This document shows, one piece after another, positions 1 to 13,228 of a stretch of 64,000 bases of DNA. The number at the start of each line of letters is the position of its first letter. The stretch's first letter is position 1. Made by a program: the position numbers and the translations under genes. Source of the stretch: Chondrus crispus (Eukaryota; Rhodophyta; Florideophyceae; Gigartinales; Gigartinaceae); assembly GCF_000350225.1 (NCBI RefSeq), contig NW_005178978.1, positions 62,001 through 126,000 on the forward strand, written 5' to 3'. A model generated the notes under the pieces. The model was given only the letters and a program-made list of their open reading frames with translations, made no database searches and was not told where the DNA came from.

Positions 1-3000
1 TCGACGAAAACGCGATAGCTGATGCCATCGCAGTGTGCTTTAGTGTGTTCGGAAACGATCTGTGAGTGCCTGTTGACACGGCTACCTACTCTATTTGGGT
101 AGACAAGACCTGGTTCCTGAGAAATGGGGGAAGAATTATCGAGAATAACAGTGTGGCACAGGCCGTAGACGGACATCACTTGCAGGTTGAAGGAGAAGGC
201 TTGCTGGATTTCCGTCTCTGGGGAAGACGTTTCCGGGAGACAGTCCGCGTTCTGGACCAACTACCAGCCAAGGTGCTCATCGGACGGAAGTTTTGGAGAG
301 CAAATTCCTTCGAAATGGATCTTTCCACTAATTCTGGGTACATCATACGGGACGGGGAAAAGTATTCAGGGCCAATCGGTAAGACCAGAGGCCGAGCTTC
401 AGTAGAGCATGTCCGCAAAGTACTCGAGGGCGAAGATGTTGATTTTTATCTGAAGCACGAGGCAGACTACTCCAGCTTCTCGTCTGATTTTTCGATGCAG
501 AAGCAGCTGAGGGATCTCCTTTGGGATCGCACAGCAATTTTTAAAGGCTTAGGTTGTATCAAAGGAGTCCAACATGAGATTCAGTTGAAGGAAAAGGTGA
601 AGCCTATCTGTGAGAAGCTGCGACGCCGATCTCCCAAAGAGCAAGACATTGAGAGGGTAGCTATGGAAAAGCTACTGGCTATGGGCGTGTTAGAGCCGAG
701 TGTGTTACCCTGGGCGTCTAGCAACGTTTTCGTTCGGAAGAAAGACGGCAGTGTCAGGGTCACAGCAGACTTTCGCGCTCTGAACAACGCTACAGTGACA
801 GATTCGTACCCCATGGAGGATATGCGCCAAGTCCTCGATTGGTTGGGAAGTAAGAAAATGTTCTCATGCTTTGACCTAAAGGATGCATTTTATGAAGTCG
901 TGCTTGCACCAGAATCCAGGCCTCTGACTTCCATACGCACAGTCATCGGTCTGCTACAGTATACTCGTCTAGCCCAAGGTTTGAAGAACTCTCCGGGAAC
1001 GCTGCAGCGCATTGTCAACGTTATATTTGGCGATCGAAAGGGCTGGGATGTCCTAGCATTTATGGACGATGTAAGGGTGGGGACGGCCACAGAGAAGGAG
1101 CATTTGGTTGCTCTTGCATCCGTCTTGGACACGCTGTTACACGCTGGAGCCCGTTTGAAACTTTCCAAGTGTAAATTTGGTGTGCGTTCAGTGGAAATTT
1201 TGGGACATGTGGTGAACAACGACGGACTACGTCCTTCAGACGCGCATCTGGACGCTATTAGACGACTCGTCCAAACCCGCGGGTGGAGACGAGTTAATGC
1301 GGTTTCTAGGTCTCATGAACTTTTTCTCCGATTTTATAGACCATTTCGCGGAGACGGCTATTCTGCTGTACGCTGCACTCAAAGGCACAGGATTTTCGAA
1401 GAAGAGAAAACATGGCCAAAAGCTGAAGATCCCACACTGGGACAAACGGTCGGGAAAGGTCCAGACAGCCGCTTGGGCTGAATTGAAGGCGGCGCTGAGC
1501 GATCCAGAAATTCTAGCCCCACCGAGACGCGGACGTAGGAAGAAAGTCATGACTGACGCAAGTTCGTGTGGTTTTGGGGCTGTTTTACTGCAACAAAGTG
1601 ATGAAGGGAAATGGGCACCTGTATCCTTCACAAGCCGCAAGTTGAAGCCATCCGAATTGAAGTTCACTGCTACGGAGAAAGAGTGCGTCGCAGTTGTACA
1701 TGCATTGCGTAAATGGCGTCATTTGTTGCACGGTGAGTAATTCTTGGTGGTCACGGACCATCTCGCCCTCAAATGGCTACTGAGTTTGAAAGAACCTCGG
1801 GAGCGTCTGGCTAGATGGGTTGTGGATGTCCAGGATCACGACTTTGTTGTAGAGCACCGTGCCGGAAAAGAACTGGTTGTTCCCGATACCCTAAGCCGAG
1901 ATACAGTCCCTAAGCCATTATGTCAACGTTGCTTTAGGCCATTGCAAGATCTCGACGTGGAGGGCGTCGTCAGCAAAGAGAGAAGAGAAGTGGTCTCTGC
2001 GGTGGCGGAAGTCGGTGGTTTCGGAAACGGGCCTACTGCACAGGCCATTCGTGCCGCGCAGATAGAAGACTTTGGCGATTTGTCCGACACGACACAAGCG
2101 GGAAAGAACATGGCTGTGGACGAAGAAGGGTTATTGCAGATCGAGAAAAGCGATAATTTGGTTTTAGTCGTCCCCAAGTCTTTGCAAAAGGACCTTCTTG
2201 CCCATGTACATGGATCGAAACTCCATGGTCATGACGGAATTGCTCGCACGATGGCAAAACTAAAGAGAAAGTATTGGTGGGAAGGAATGGCGAAAGACGT
2301 GCGCAATTTTTTGCAGAACTGTATGCTGTGTGCAGTCAACGCCGAACAAAGTCCTCGAAAGCAAGGAAAGTTGGAGATTGCACACCGGCTCCGCCGGTTC
2401 GAACAAGTAGCTATTGATATCCAGACGATTACTCCGAGGACGAGTAGCGGCAACATCAAGCTGTTGGTAATCATAGATGTCTTCACAAGATTTGTTAGGG
2501 CCGTGCCGATTCCTGACGAGAAAGCCGAAACGGTAGCAACAGCTTTACTGAATGATTGGATCATGCATATTTGGTCCAATGGAGAAGCTCATGTCGGACG
2601 GAGGCACCAATCTAGTTGGAAGAGTAGTGGAGAACCTCGCTAGCAATTTGGGCGTAGGGCACATGAGGAGCTACCCTTGGCATCCTCAAGCAAACGGCAC
2701 AGTTGAGCGTTGGAATCGAACTGTTGCCAACGATCTGGCCTGTTTTATGTCAACTGGTGACCTGGATTGGGATGAGCATGTGGCCCTCGCATGCATGCGG
2801 TACAACACGAGTGCACACACGGCCACTGCAATGACGCCATTTGAGGCCATGTTTGGCATCAAGGCTTTCGAGGCATGGGAGGAGGCCGACTTGGAGTTCA
2901 ACGACGAAGAACCTCATAATCTGGCCAGCAAGCTGTCTACGCTACACAAGATGCTCCTTTCTCGAAGCATGAAAGCTCGTCTACACGGAAAATCCTACTA

Positions 3001-3531
3001 CGATCAGGCCGTCCGTGAGACAGAATTTGAAGTCGGAGATAGGGTGCTCATTTGGTCGCAACAGCTCGCAAAGCTCGAAGGTAGGAAAATTTGGAAGCCC
3101 TGGATAGGCCCATATGTCTTCAAAGAAAAGCTCGGGCGGGTTGGATTTGTACTGGAGTCTGAGACGGGTAAGAAGCTTGTTCGCGCGCTTATAAACCGAT
3201 TAAGAAAGATTGGGGCGATGGTAGTGGAGACTGGAGACCCGAAAGACGGGGTATTTCCCGACAACATAAGGTTGTTTCAGCGCATCAGTGGATGCCAATG
3301 GAGAGCTGCAAGTGCGAACGGCAACCGAGAGCGCTGGTTTCGAGTTGCTATACAAAGACGCCGGTCATCTACATGGACCAAAGAGAATGACCTCTCAGAG
3401 ACCGTCGTTAAGCTGTACGATCTGCACAAGAACAGTGCCCCGCCCAGCTCCACCTCACCTGCTCTGATCCAGACAGAGCCCCCAGAAACGAGCACATTGC
3501 CATTGTTTTTGCAAAGCGAACTGGAATACAT

Positions 3532-3640
3532 TGTCGTAATATAGAAAACCGTATCATAACAATCACTCCCAAGGAGCATATATAGCCGCCGACGACGGCG
3601 GCGAGCCCCGAGAGTAAAGACAAGGAAGCTTGACTCTGCA
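3532..3640 (+). repeat. Copia 5' LTR
   Basis: This short LTR (109 bp) runs from TGTCGTAATATAG to GACTCTGCA. It matches the copy at 7,924-8,032 at about 96% by eye. It contains a palindromic GC stretch (GCCGCCGACGACGGCGGC) just after a TATATA motif. Confidence 0.8.
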
Positions 3641-6600
3641 GGTTATGGGCCAGGAATCTTAACCGTCCGCTCCTTCACCCCACCCACCACACTGGCCGAC
3701 CCACCCCCCGCCGGTCCCCGTCGCAGCCACCGCACAAACGCCGACGCCCCCGTCGTCGAACTCGTCGGTGACACACCGGTCACCGTCCAGAAGAGCGGCC
3801 CCCAAGCCCTCCGCTTCGCACCCTCGCCCGCCGGCAGCCCCGCACCGGTTCCCAGCCCCACTCCAGCCGCCACCCTGCGTGTCGCCACCATGTCCACGCC
3901 GTCACCTCGTCAACCTGAAACATGGAAGCCTGTTGTCACCCCGCCTAGTCTAGCCGCTGACTTTAGCAACTACCACCAATGGACGCGCCACATTCGTCGC
4001 CTGACCAAGCATTACCTCTGCTTTGATCTCTTGACCACCGCGCCGCCGATCGACGCCGACGCCCTGACACACAGCAACCCTCGCAACCTCAACACTATCC
4101 TCGCCGCTACCGTCGATGCCTCTCTCGAAGGTTTCGTCTCAGAGGACTGCGCATGCATCACCTGGGCCCTTCTGAAGTCCATGGCACCGAATCAAGACGT
4201 CTACATCGAATCGCTGAACACCCAAGGGCTATCCCTCGACATCCATGATATCGGCTCGCAGGCGTTTATCAAGACGCACCAAGATATCCATACGACGATC
4301 CTGGTCAGTGCTCCCGCCCACCACTATGCCAAACCATCGGCATTTCTCGCCCACATCATGCACACCATCAAAGCCGTTCCAGAACTGGAAAACCTCTTCG
4401 ATCAGTTCGAGGAAGACTCCACCGTTCAGCTCACTGACGTCATGAAGCTCCTACGGAAAATCGCCAACAAAAAGCAGCACCAAACCGCCGCCGCCGCCAT
4501 TGGCGCTGCCTCACACGATCGCTACCTCCGTTCGAGTGACCGTCGGAGGATCAACACTCACAGTGCCACCTCTGAGGTCAAGAAGTGCAAGTGGCACCCC
4601 TACGCGAAGTCACACTACACACATGAGTGCAAACACTCCGGCACCGTACACCTGCCATGACGCCCCACTCCTAATCATCGCTGCTCCCACGATCGCGACA
4701 TCGATTTAGCAGCCCTGGTACAGCTTCTCGGGAACATAAACAAGGCCCCGGCGCCTGCATCTACTGCCCACGGCAACTCCGCCACCTGCTCCCTTTACCC
4801 CTCTCCGGACAGTCGCATACTATTCGACAGCGCCGCCTCGCATACTTTCGACCCCCTGACCGACGAGAACGCACTGGTGGACTCCCAACCGTCGTCGCGG
4901 CTGGTCACGGTCGCCAACGGTGCTCGCGTGCGCAGCTCTCGCGACGGCCACATTACGCTCCGCACTTCGCCTTACCCCCTCACCACCGGTGCCACATCGC
5001 TCCCCGAGCTATCCGACATTCTCCTATCCGGACACGCTGTCGCGAAGCGACACGACGTTATTATCCATGGAGACTCGATGTTCTTCACGAAGAAGCAACG
5101 GCCACCACCACCGCACATCATCCATGCCACTGGGAAGGCCGACCGCGGCGTATTCGTAATGCAGCGTCGCCGCGTGCTCAAGCAGCAATCTGCGCTCACC
5201 GCCACTATCGCACCAATCCCCGCCGCCCACTACCCCCTCCATGCGACCCTCAACCACGCCGCTCCGCAAGGCCTGCGCCGCTTGATCGCCCACTACCCCG
5301 AGCTCATTCTACGCCTACGTTGGGTCGCGCTCGCCATGCCGCCACCACCCACAGACTGTACCCCGTGCCAAACTGGCAAGCAGACCAGAGCTCCGTTCCG
5401 TACCGCCCTCATCACCGCCAAAGCCCCCATGGACGTTGTTTCAACAGACACCGCCGGGCCGCTCACACCCGCCGTTGAGAGTAAGGCCCGCTGACTTCAG
5501 GTCCTCGTGGACCGCGCCACCCGCATGACAACAGCCGTTACACTCCGCAGCAAAAGTGACGCCGCCACCGCCATCCAAGCTCGTATCGCTCAATGGGAAC
5601 TACAAACTGGCCGTACGCTCCGCCGGTACCACGCTGACGGCGCGAGGGAACTCGTCATACCGCGGCTCGTCAACAATCTCCGGCAGAACGGCACCATCGT
5701 CACCACCACGACGCCGCACTCGCCACCGCAAAACCCTGACGCCGAGCGATGCATCCGTTCCATTTTCAACGCGACGCGTGCGTCGCTCGCGTCTTTGCAA
5801 TTACCGCCCCAGTATTGGGCCGAGGCAGCGCTGGATGCCGTCTCGAATATGAACTACATACCGCAACGGCAGCGCAGCGGGCTCCTCCGCCCCCCATTGA
5901 GGCCTTTGGCCACACCACCGACCCCGGCCATCTCCTGCCATTCGACCAACACGGTTTCACGACCAACACGGCGCAGAAGACCAAACTTGCACCACGAGCC
6001 ATCCGAGTGCGATACCTTCGCGCTCTCAACACGCACCAATACCGCGTGCAGGATGTCCACACGAACCGCATATTCGTCACACGCTCCGTCGAATTTCAAC
6101 CAACTTCGTATCAGCCGCCGGATCACGCGCACCGCGCCACACACACAGGAGCCCCGCACAATTGGAACGAGGCACGCACCCTCCCTAACGCCGACTTATG
6201 GGCCGCCGCGCACGATACCGAGCTGCACAGACACGACACCGTCCTCAAAACATGGCTATATGCCACACGCAGACCTAACGACACCCCACGGCCCTGGATT
6301 ATGACCCACAAACTCAAGACGGATGAAACGGGCTCCCCGGAGAAGATGAAGGCCCGTTGCGCCATACGCGGTGACCAAATGTCCGCTGGAACGGAGTACA
6401 ACTCACGCGGTACGGCATCCCACACGGCCTCCCACCCCGCTCATCGCCTTATCGTTGCCGCTGCCGCCTCCAAAGGATATGCCATGCAAAGCTGGGACGT
6501 CCCCGGTGCGTACTCCCGCGTGCCGTCGGACCCAGTCTACCGACAGACGATGCACCAGCCGCCGCGCTTTGACGGCTCATATGCCGCACCGGGCAAGATT

Positions 6601-7858
6601 TGCGTCATGCAACGCGCTATGCAAGGCGCCCCGGACGCGGGCCATCTATGGGCCACCCACCGCGACAAATGCCTACACGCGTGGGGATGGACATCGGTCG
6701 ACACCGAGCCCGCCGCCTTCACACAGACACTCCCAAACAGCTCCGAGCGTGCACACATGCTGGCCGACACTGATGATTTCATGGTCACCGCACCATCACA
6801 TGCCGACCTCGTGGCACTCTGTCTCCCGTTTACTAAGACGTGGCAAGTCACCGTCAAAAGACTCACTCGCAAGAGCCCCACAATACAACATACCGGACTA
6901 AAATTCGAGCTCACCGACGCCGGCATCGTGATGAGTAACCCCAAACTCGTCCGCGAACTCCTCGCGCATCACCAGTTGGAATCTTGCAACCCCCGCCATA
7001 CCCAGCACGAACCCGGCGCGGACATGACGGCGATCAAAGCCGACGAACCGCAGACCGACCCACGACCGTACCGCGCTGATGTCGGCGTTCTGCGCTTCTT
7101 AGCCGACACCACCATGCCACAGATTGCCTTCATCGTGGGCGTCCTCGGTCGACATCTACACGCACCTGCTCGCCGACATGCCGACAGAGTCAATCGTCCT
7201 ACGATACCTCCAAGGCGGCGTCCACGACGGGGTCCTTTACCCGCGCACGCCTGACGGTACGTTGCACATCGAAGCGAGTTCGGATAGTGACTACACAGCA
7301 GACGGGGACACACGACGCTCCGTCACCGGTGTCCTCCTTACTGCGAACGGCGCCCTGATACTGTGGACCACTCAACGCCAAGCCACAGTGACCCTCAGTT
7401 CGACAGAGGCCGAGTATATCGCTGCCTCACGCTCCGCACGGGATATCACGTGGCTGACAAAGACCATGACACAAATGACCCTGCGCACCACTCGCCCCAT
7501 TGTGCCCCTGCGCATCGACCGGAAGCCTCACGTTCGTCACGATGCCCAACCCATCCCGGCTGGCACTCCCGTCATCGCCCTCCAGGTCGACAACAAGGTA
7601 GCGATCGACATGGCACACTCCCGCGGCCCCACAAAGCGCACCAAACACATAGACGTTAAACACCACTATATACAGGAGCAGGTGGCCAACAAATCACTCA
7701 CGCTGCTCCAAGTCCCCACTACGGAGCAGCCGGGGGACTTTCTCACGAAGCCCCTGCCCCGCGTCGCCTTCCTCAAGGCCAGCTCCCAGCACTGCCACTC
7801 CGCGTCGCCGAGCACACCGCGCCCACCCGCGAGGCCTCTGTGCAAGAAACGAGGGGCG

Positions 7859-8032
7859 TGTCGTAATATAGAAAACGTCCCAAGGATGGAACGTTCCCTT
7901 CGACCGTTTCTTCCCCGCCGGCGGTCGTAATATAGAAAACTGTATCATAACAATCACTCCCAAGGAGCATATATAGCCGCCGAAGACGGCGGCGAGCCCC
8001 GAGAGTAAAAAACAAGGAAGCTTGACTCTACA
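7859..8032 (+). repeat. Copia 3' LTR, longer than the 5' LTR
   Basis: The 3' copy ends GACTCTACA at 8,032. It carries the 16-bp start motif TCGTAATATAGAAAAC twice, at 7,861 and 7,925, with a 64-bp period. The 5' LTR has the motif once. Either the 3' LTR starts at 7,859 and the 5' LTR lost one repeat, or the LTR proper starts near 7,924. Confidence 0.65.
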
Positions 8033-8672
8033 TACATTCCACAGAGCCTGGCTGCGGATGAAAAAGGCGATGACAGATGATTTTGCAAAGGACGATTGTT
8101 GCGTAATCAGCGACATGGGTGTCCTACGTGTAATCCTTGTAACAGGGAGCGGTAAGACTCTGGGAATTAGGTGTCGTACATTGGTGTACTGTAGGGCCAC
8201 GTTCACATTCTACAGTAGAAGAGTTCGCCAAGGTACTGGACAGTGCATTTAATTCATAGTGACGGAAGAACGCGATGCGATCGGTCGTCATCGCATCAGA
8301 ACTCGTGGTGCTCGTTGACACGCCGACGAGTAGTAGTTCAGGCCCAATTGAAGAACAAGGGAGGGCAAACGCCCGCTGGAATGCAAGCGCAGAGAAGGGT
8401 GGCAGATTGAGAGGAACGGTCGCGGACGCGTGCGGAACAGAAGCAGGGAACGTTCATATGGGAATGGACTGAGGAGTACGCCGGGGGAGGAAGGGGTCAC
8501 GACACGGAAGCGGAGGAGAAAGAAGTCGCTGTGTGGTTGTTGCCTGAGAGCCTGTGTGGCTGGCTTTTATCACTGCTTGCGCATTCTAGGGTACTTCCGT
8601 TGTGTGTGTTCGTTGAGAAGGGTGTTGTTCGCGAAGAAGAACTGATAAAGCACCTGATTGTTGTGTAAAACA

Positions 8673-9736
8673 AGCCTACAGGTGGTACCTGTAACAGGCC
8701 TGGGGCTGCCACTTCCGTTCTCTCGTCTTCAACACACCCTTGCCCGCCGATATTGCCACTTCTTCGGACTTGGCGCCATGACGCAATTGGAGTATCATCC
8801 AGAACGTCTCCCTTTAAGTCAATCAGCCTTTGCACGAAAACACCGTCCTCACCTGGACAACAGTTTTCTTTGTTCCCTTCAAATGTGGTCCCTGCGATAG
8901 GTATCGGAGTGCTCTGATCAATGGCGTTTTCGGAATTGAAGACACTTTCAAGTCTTTGCTTTGGGGTCCCTTTTTCTGACCTTGCTTGAAGACACTGTGC
9001 TCGGGCCATGGGTGCATTGACTTTACGACCACGGTGAGAAGTCTTTGCAAGCTTAGAAGGAGAGACTTGCGTATCAAGCAACCTTTTGACTTTGAGCTCA
9101 TCGTTCAACAGTACCTGTATCTCTGGTAGTGTATTACTGGCCGAGCTAGAGCCGTTTGATAATTGTCGAATTCTGTCTAGCAAGGCGCGCGGTTCATTTC
9201 TAACCTCTCCCAAATGAGAATAACGAACTGCCCGACTACTTTGTGTGTTCAAACTAGTGCAAAAAGGTCCTTTGAGGTTATCACTGGCCTGACTAGGCCC
9301 AATTCGGTCAAGAAACCTAAATTCAATTGGCAATAATCCAGACTCATAAAATGCCTTCCTGGCAAGCTCTGGAGTCAACGCGCGATAACCCGCCACAGAG
9401 AGCTTTATCTTAAAACCAGAGTTTGCCCACGTCATGTGGCTGATCATCAGGACCTCATCCCGTGTGGACCAAACCGATTTTTGAAAAATTCTATTCACAG
9501 ACTGATGGCACGGCTGCAACAGATGGGTTGTATTAGCAGGCAACTTGACCATCAAAATTCGAAGCTTCTCGCATTCTTCCAGCCATACATGGCCCTGTCT
9601 AGAACTGTGTCCGTCTAATAGGAGAAGGATATGCTCATGGGGTGGTACTGCTTTTCGCGCGTGTCGATTGATATGATGAATAACTTTGACAATTACGGCT
9701 TTGTTGATTGAGCCGTGTGGAATAACAACAAGCTCT
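8673..9736 (-). pseudogene. pogo-type (DDE_1) transposase, C-terminal half
   Basis: This reads on the minus strand as the C-terminal part of a pogo/Tigger DDE_1 transposase. The second catalytic aspartate is present in L-L-L-D-G-H. The usual third aspartate, in a Q-P-L-D context, is replaced by histidine (Q-P-C-H-Q), so the copy is probably catalytically dead. The N-terminal half lies at 21,292-22,153, on the other side of an 11.55-kb Gypsy chromovirus. The 5-bp repeat GCTCT (9,732-9,736 and 21,287-21,291) is the target duplication of that insertion. The open frame runs on past 8,672 into the neighbouring Gypsy LTR, and those last residues are chance coding. The terminal inverted repeats of the transposon were not found. 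Confidence 0.8.
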
Positions 9737-10436
9737 TGTAGCATAAACACCCCCAGCGATAGGGATGTATGCACAGTTTGACCGAGACCCCGTTCGATCG
9801 GGAAGACGGGGGTGAAGCAGGACACCAGCTAACGGCACCGAGCAGCGGGCCCGGGTAGCGTGGTAGAGCGAGAACGGGAAGGACGCCGGTACGCGCGAGC
9901 GGTTCGACGCCTCGACGCCCCGGCGCGGTACTGGGTAACGCTCCAGTACCGACGGGCGGAGCCGAAGCCAGCTCGTGGGCGTACCGCGCGCGTCCTCAAC
10001 CCGCGCTCGGTGCCGCTCTAAGGTAGTTAGCGAACGCTACCTTAGAATAAGCGGGAAGTCGGACCTTGACTGTCGGTGGGTGACAAGTCCGTGCTTGTCC
10101 TCCTCCACCGCTGCCGGTCCGCTCCATATTTAATATACAAAACAATCTATCATAACACTACAGTACCGAGGTACTGTAGTGGGCTACTGTAGTGCAGGTC
10201 GGCCTGCACTGTAATACTGTCAGCTATGTCGAGGCTGACAATACACGTATTACCCGTGGTGCGTGCGCGCTTCGTTCGCACGTGGTACACGTGTGCACGT
10301 GTATGCGCGTGTCCATTGTCCCCGTGGTGTATACGTGGACACGCGTGGTTGTACTGTAGAGCGTCGAGCTCTACAGTAGGGGATCCTGTTGTTGATCCAA
10401 TCTAACTAAAAACCCCCCAGGGGGGGTTATACTACA
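9737..10436 (-). repeat. Chromovirus LTR (3' LTR in element orientation)
   Basis: This 700-bp LTR is collinear with 20,587-21,286 without length change. It is rich in short palindromes built on GTACTGTA, CTACAGTA and CACGTGTAC. TATTTAATATAC near 10,128 could be a TATA-type element. Confidence 0.95.
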
Positions 10437-13228
10437 CGGCCCCCCCACAAGTGTGAACGTCCGCGTTCACATGTGCTTGTAGAGTGACTCGTGCTTCCTT
10501 CCCAGACTCGATCCTCGTTTCCCTATCGCCCCCCCGCCTGCGTTCGTTCCTCACTTCCTCTTGCGTCGTGCTCTCCGTTCTTGTTCACCCCTTCCGTTGG
10601 CTTTCGTCCTGTCCGGGGCGACGATCGCGTACAAGGCGCTTCCTGCGGCGCCTTTACGGTTCGCGCCTCTCCCCTCGCGGTTGCCGGCGGTCGTCACTCT
10701 GCGTGCCCATCATGCTGTTCGAACATGGCTCTCTTCGTAGAGCAACGGGAGGCGCGAGAGTGAACGGCTCCTCTCGTACGACCGCAGCGTCCGATGCGCG
10801 GAGGCCCGTCCGGTGTGTGATCGGCATTCACAATTGCGCTCGCGACGCTCGCCTCACTGGCGGCGCCACTCCCCATCGGGGAAGTGCGCGGACGCGTAGT
10901 CGTTCGCTACCCTTCTTCTTGCCGCTCGCCGTCGAGGCAAGAGCGCGGATACGCGAAGTCCGTTTTCTATCTGGCGTACCTCGCCTTCGTGGAGGGCGCG
11001 CCGGCACCATCGGCTCCCGCCGCATGGTTCGCAGCATTATACCGGCGCGAGCGGCGGCGCTCCGGGGCCTGTGCCCGGGTGGTGGCGGTCAGTACCGCCC
11101 CCCCCCCCGTACTGTAGACTTGCCGGCCCTGGCTGTCCGTGGCGAGGGCGCGGCGCGCGACGACGCGTGACGACGGTCCTTATCCTTCGCAGCCCTCGCC
11201 ACCGATGGCAAGGGCGTGGCGCGCGACGACGCGTGAGGACGCCTTATCCTTCGTGGCCCTCGCCGCTGATGGCGAGGGCGCGGCGCGCGACGACGTGCGG
11301 CGCAGTCCTTATCGTTCGCAACCCTCGCCACAGATGGCGAGGGCGCAGCGCGCGACGAATGCAATTCTCTTTGGCCTCCTCGCCGTCGGCGGTGAGGGCT
11401 CGTAGGGCAGGGCGGTGTCAGCACGCGCGGCGGAGCATCATTGCGCGGGCGGAAGGAGGGAGCGGAGACGCGGGGCCGGTAGTGAAGGCAGGTGCCGCGA
11501 GCGCGTGTGCGTTTCTGTTCAGTAACTACTGTAGAGCGCAAGCTCTACAGCGCGACATGCGCGCGCGCGTGCTGTCCAGCACTGCATTTGCGCAAAAGCG
11601 CCTTGACCTTGATTAGATCAGCAAAAAATTCCAAAAATTAATTTTCCCGCCAAAATGAATTTTTGCCAAAAAAAATCACAGCGCAGTCCGCGTCGTGTGG
11701 TTATTGCCAAGTGTCGGGCGCGACGCACGTATCGCTGCCCTGTCACCGATTGCGTGTGCCTCGGGTGGCGCGTCCCGCACGTGCCACTTGCACGTGACGG
11801 TGTAATTTCTCACCTGTCCTTAATTTCATCTGCTTTTCAACCCTCCGTCGTCGGTGGCTTCGGTTTGTCAGAACGGTCTGTACTGGACGTACAGAGCCGG
11901 CGCACCGCGGGCCGACGTTTGGGGGAGGGTCAGCCTGCGAATGCGCTCGGCATGACACCTTCTTCCCCGTCCCTTACCTTTTCCTCCCGTCATCGGACGG
12001 AATCCGGCTGGTCTCGATTCCATGTCAGTGTCGACGAACCTCCCTGCTCCTCCCTCATAGCGTTATGGTCGGGCGAATGAGGCGTAGGGTATCGTCGCGG
12101 CTAGCGGTGCTTTTGGAACTGCGCTCGCGGCGCGGTCCATATTCCACTGTAATCCTTCGCGCTGTTGGCAGGGCACAGGGGAGTCGTCCCCGTCTTGTCC
12201 GTACGCGCACTGACGTCGATCGTGCGTCACTAGACAACGCCCGCACCGTTAAGGCTTGATCGATCCCCCTCGTTTCCGCGTCGTGGCCGGTTTTCTTATG
12301 CCGTCGTTGCCGTCACGGTATTTCCCAATGCCTCACGCCCGCGCGCTTCGACCGCAGTACCAATCCCTCTCTCTGCGCCGCGTTTTGTGCCCGCTCGGAG
12401 ACGGCCGAAGGTGTTCGTCGCGAGAAGCAAATGCCGTGCAATGCGGTACGGAGGTGGCGGGCGTAGACGCTCCGAGATAGTTCACAGTTCGTCCGTGTCA
12501 GGGCGTCTCGTGCCGTCCTCGTTCGCGCACCGATGGGCTCTCGGATCTGACGTGTCTTTCCGCGTGTCTCGAGCCCCAAAGCGGCACCATCGCTCACTGT
12601 ACTTCATCCCGAATACCGCCCCGCGCACACCTGCCCACTGTTTGTCCTCTTTTCCTAGGACATAACGACGCAGTTGCGAAAAAGGTTTTTTTGCCGGCGT
12701 AATAATTGCGTGTCGGGGGTCGTCTTTCGTATACGATTCCCGCCGAGGAAACTACGCATCACCATCTCTCGCTTCGGCTGTCTTCCGCCATGGCTCTCTT
12801 ACCTTGTAGAGAGGGCGGGTGCGGTCGATCCACTTCCCGTAACGGCTTACGGTTTCATTAGTGTGGCGATCCGCATACCCCCTCCCGCCATGGGGAGTGG
12901 GCCTCCTGGAGGATGGACTACGGGGTTCTCGTCGGAGTCCCTCCCACCCAACGGACGGGCCATGTTTTCGTGAGACAGTCCGTACTGTCTTTTATTCTGC
13001 GTCTTGCCGGAGCCGCCGGATGCCATTCATGGGCATGACTATGGATGCATGGCGGCGTCGTCGCGGCTTCTCGCATTGGCTTAGTTCGTCAATACGTCTT
13101 GACTTTGGGCGCCGTCCCATTGTGTGGGCCTCCGATGGGGTAGCTGTACTTTTGCGTCTCTTCTTTCCGGTCTGCTCGTGCAGCCAGACGTTTTAATCCG
13201 CGAAGGAGCGGTTGAGGGCCCCCTCCTC
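10437..13228. other. 2.8-kb non-coding block of the chromovirus between the chromodomain and the 3' LTR
   Basis: No family-like protein is seen here on either strand. The long open frames are a by-product of high GC. The block starts and ends near the same 18-bp imperfect palindrome GTGAACGTCCGCGTTCAC (10,453-10,470 and 13,233-13,250), and it holds the GC-rich tandem repeat at 11,141-11,400. It may be an extended 3' untranslated region of the element or captured DNA. Confidence 0.6.
11141..11400. repeat. GC-rich tandem repeat, about 66-bp unit, about four copies
   Basis: Units begin with GCGAGGGCG or a close variant near 11,141, 11,207, 11,273 and 11,337. Each has a GCGCGCGACGA core followed by a CTTATC(C/G)TTCG segment and CCCTCGCC. 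The copies differ at several positions, so the array is not very recent. Confidence 0.75.

Larger units (their letters stand above)
3532..8032 (+). mobile_element. Ty1/Copia LTR retrotransposon nested in the Gypsy element
   Basis: The domain order is the Copia order: gag with a Cys/His knuckle-like segment (about 3.9-4.7 kb), aspartic protease with a D-S-A box (about 4.8-4.9 kb), integrase (about 5.2-5.9 kb), reverse transcriptase (about 6.2-7.1 kb) and RNase H (about 7.25-7.8 kb). Integrase lies before reverse transcriptase, which separates Copia from Gypsy. Related direct repeats beginning TGTCG and ending in CA flank it. A 5-bp target duplication TACAT is seen at 3,527-3,531 and 8,033-8,037. 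The right flank continues the tail of the Gypsy element, so this is a clean nested insertion. The element is broken, with roughly four or five breaks. Its LTRs differ at about four or five of 109 positions, so it is not very recent. Confidence 0.9.
1..8672 (+). mobile_element. Ty3/Gypsy LTR retrotransposon, 3' part (5' end outside window), interrupted by a Copia element
   Basis: Pol-type coding remains run from the left edge to 3,531 and resume after the Copia insertion at 8,033. Parts in order: end of the aspartic protease (about 0.15-0.35 kb), reverse transcriptase with an F-M-D-D active-site box (about 0.6-1.25 kb), RNase H (about 1.5-1.9 kb), and integrase with an HHCC zinc finger and a DDE-type core (about 2.2-3.5 kb). 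The part after 8,033 holds the end of the coding region and then non-coding sequence that probably contains the 3' LTR and ends ...TGTAAAACA near 8,672. The LTR start cannot be fixed because the 5' LTR lies outside the window. The element is broken, with several breaks, so it is an old fossil. Its right edge abuts pogo transposase coding sequence, which suggests that it inserted into that transposon. Confidence 0.85.

Noticed and set aside
8497-8672. Last 60 codons of the minus frame that includes the pogo transposase C-terminus
   Set aside because: This DNA is the end of the neighbouring Gypsy LTR; the frame merely runs on by chance.
10484-13200. Many open frames of 60-230 codons on both strands
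   Set aside because: They lie in high-GC repeat DNA inside the chromovirus, are Arg/Pro-rich on several frames at once, and show no domain.
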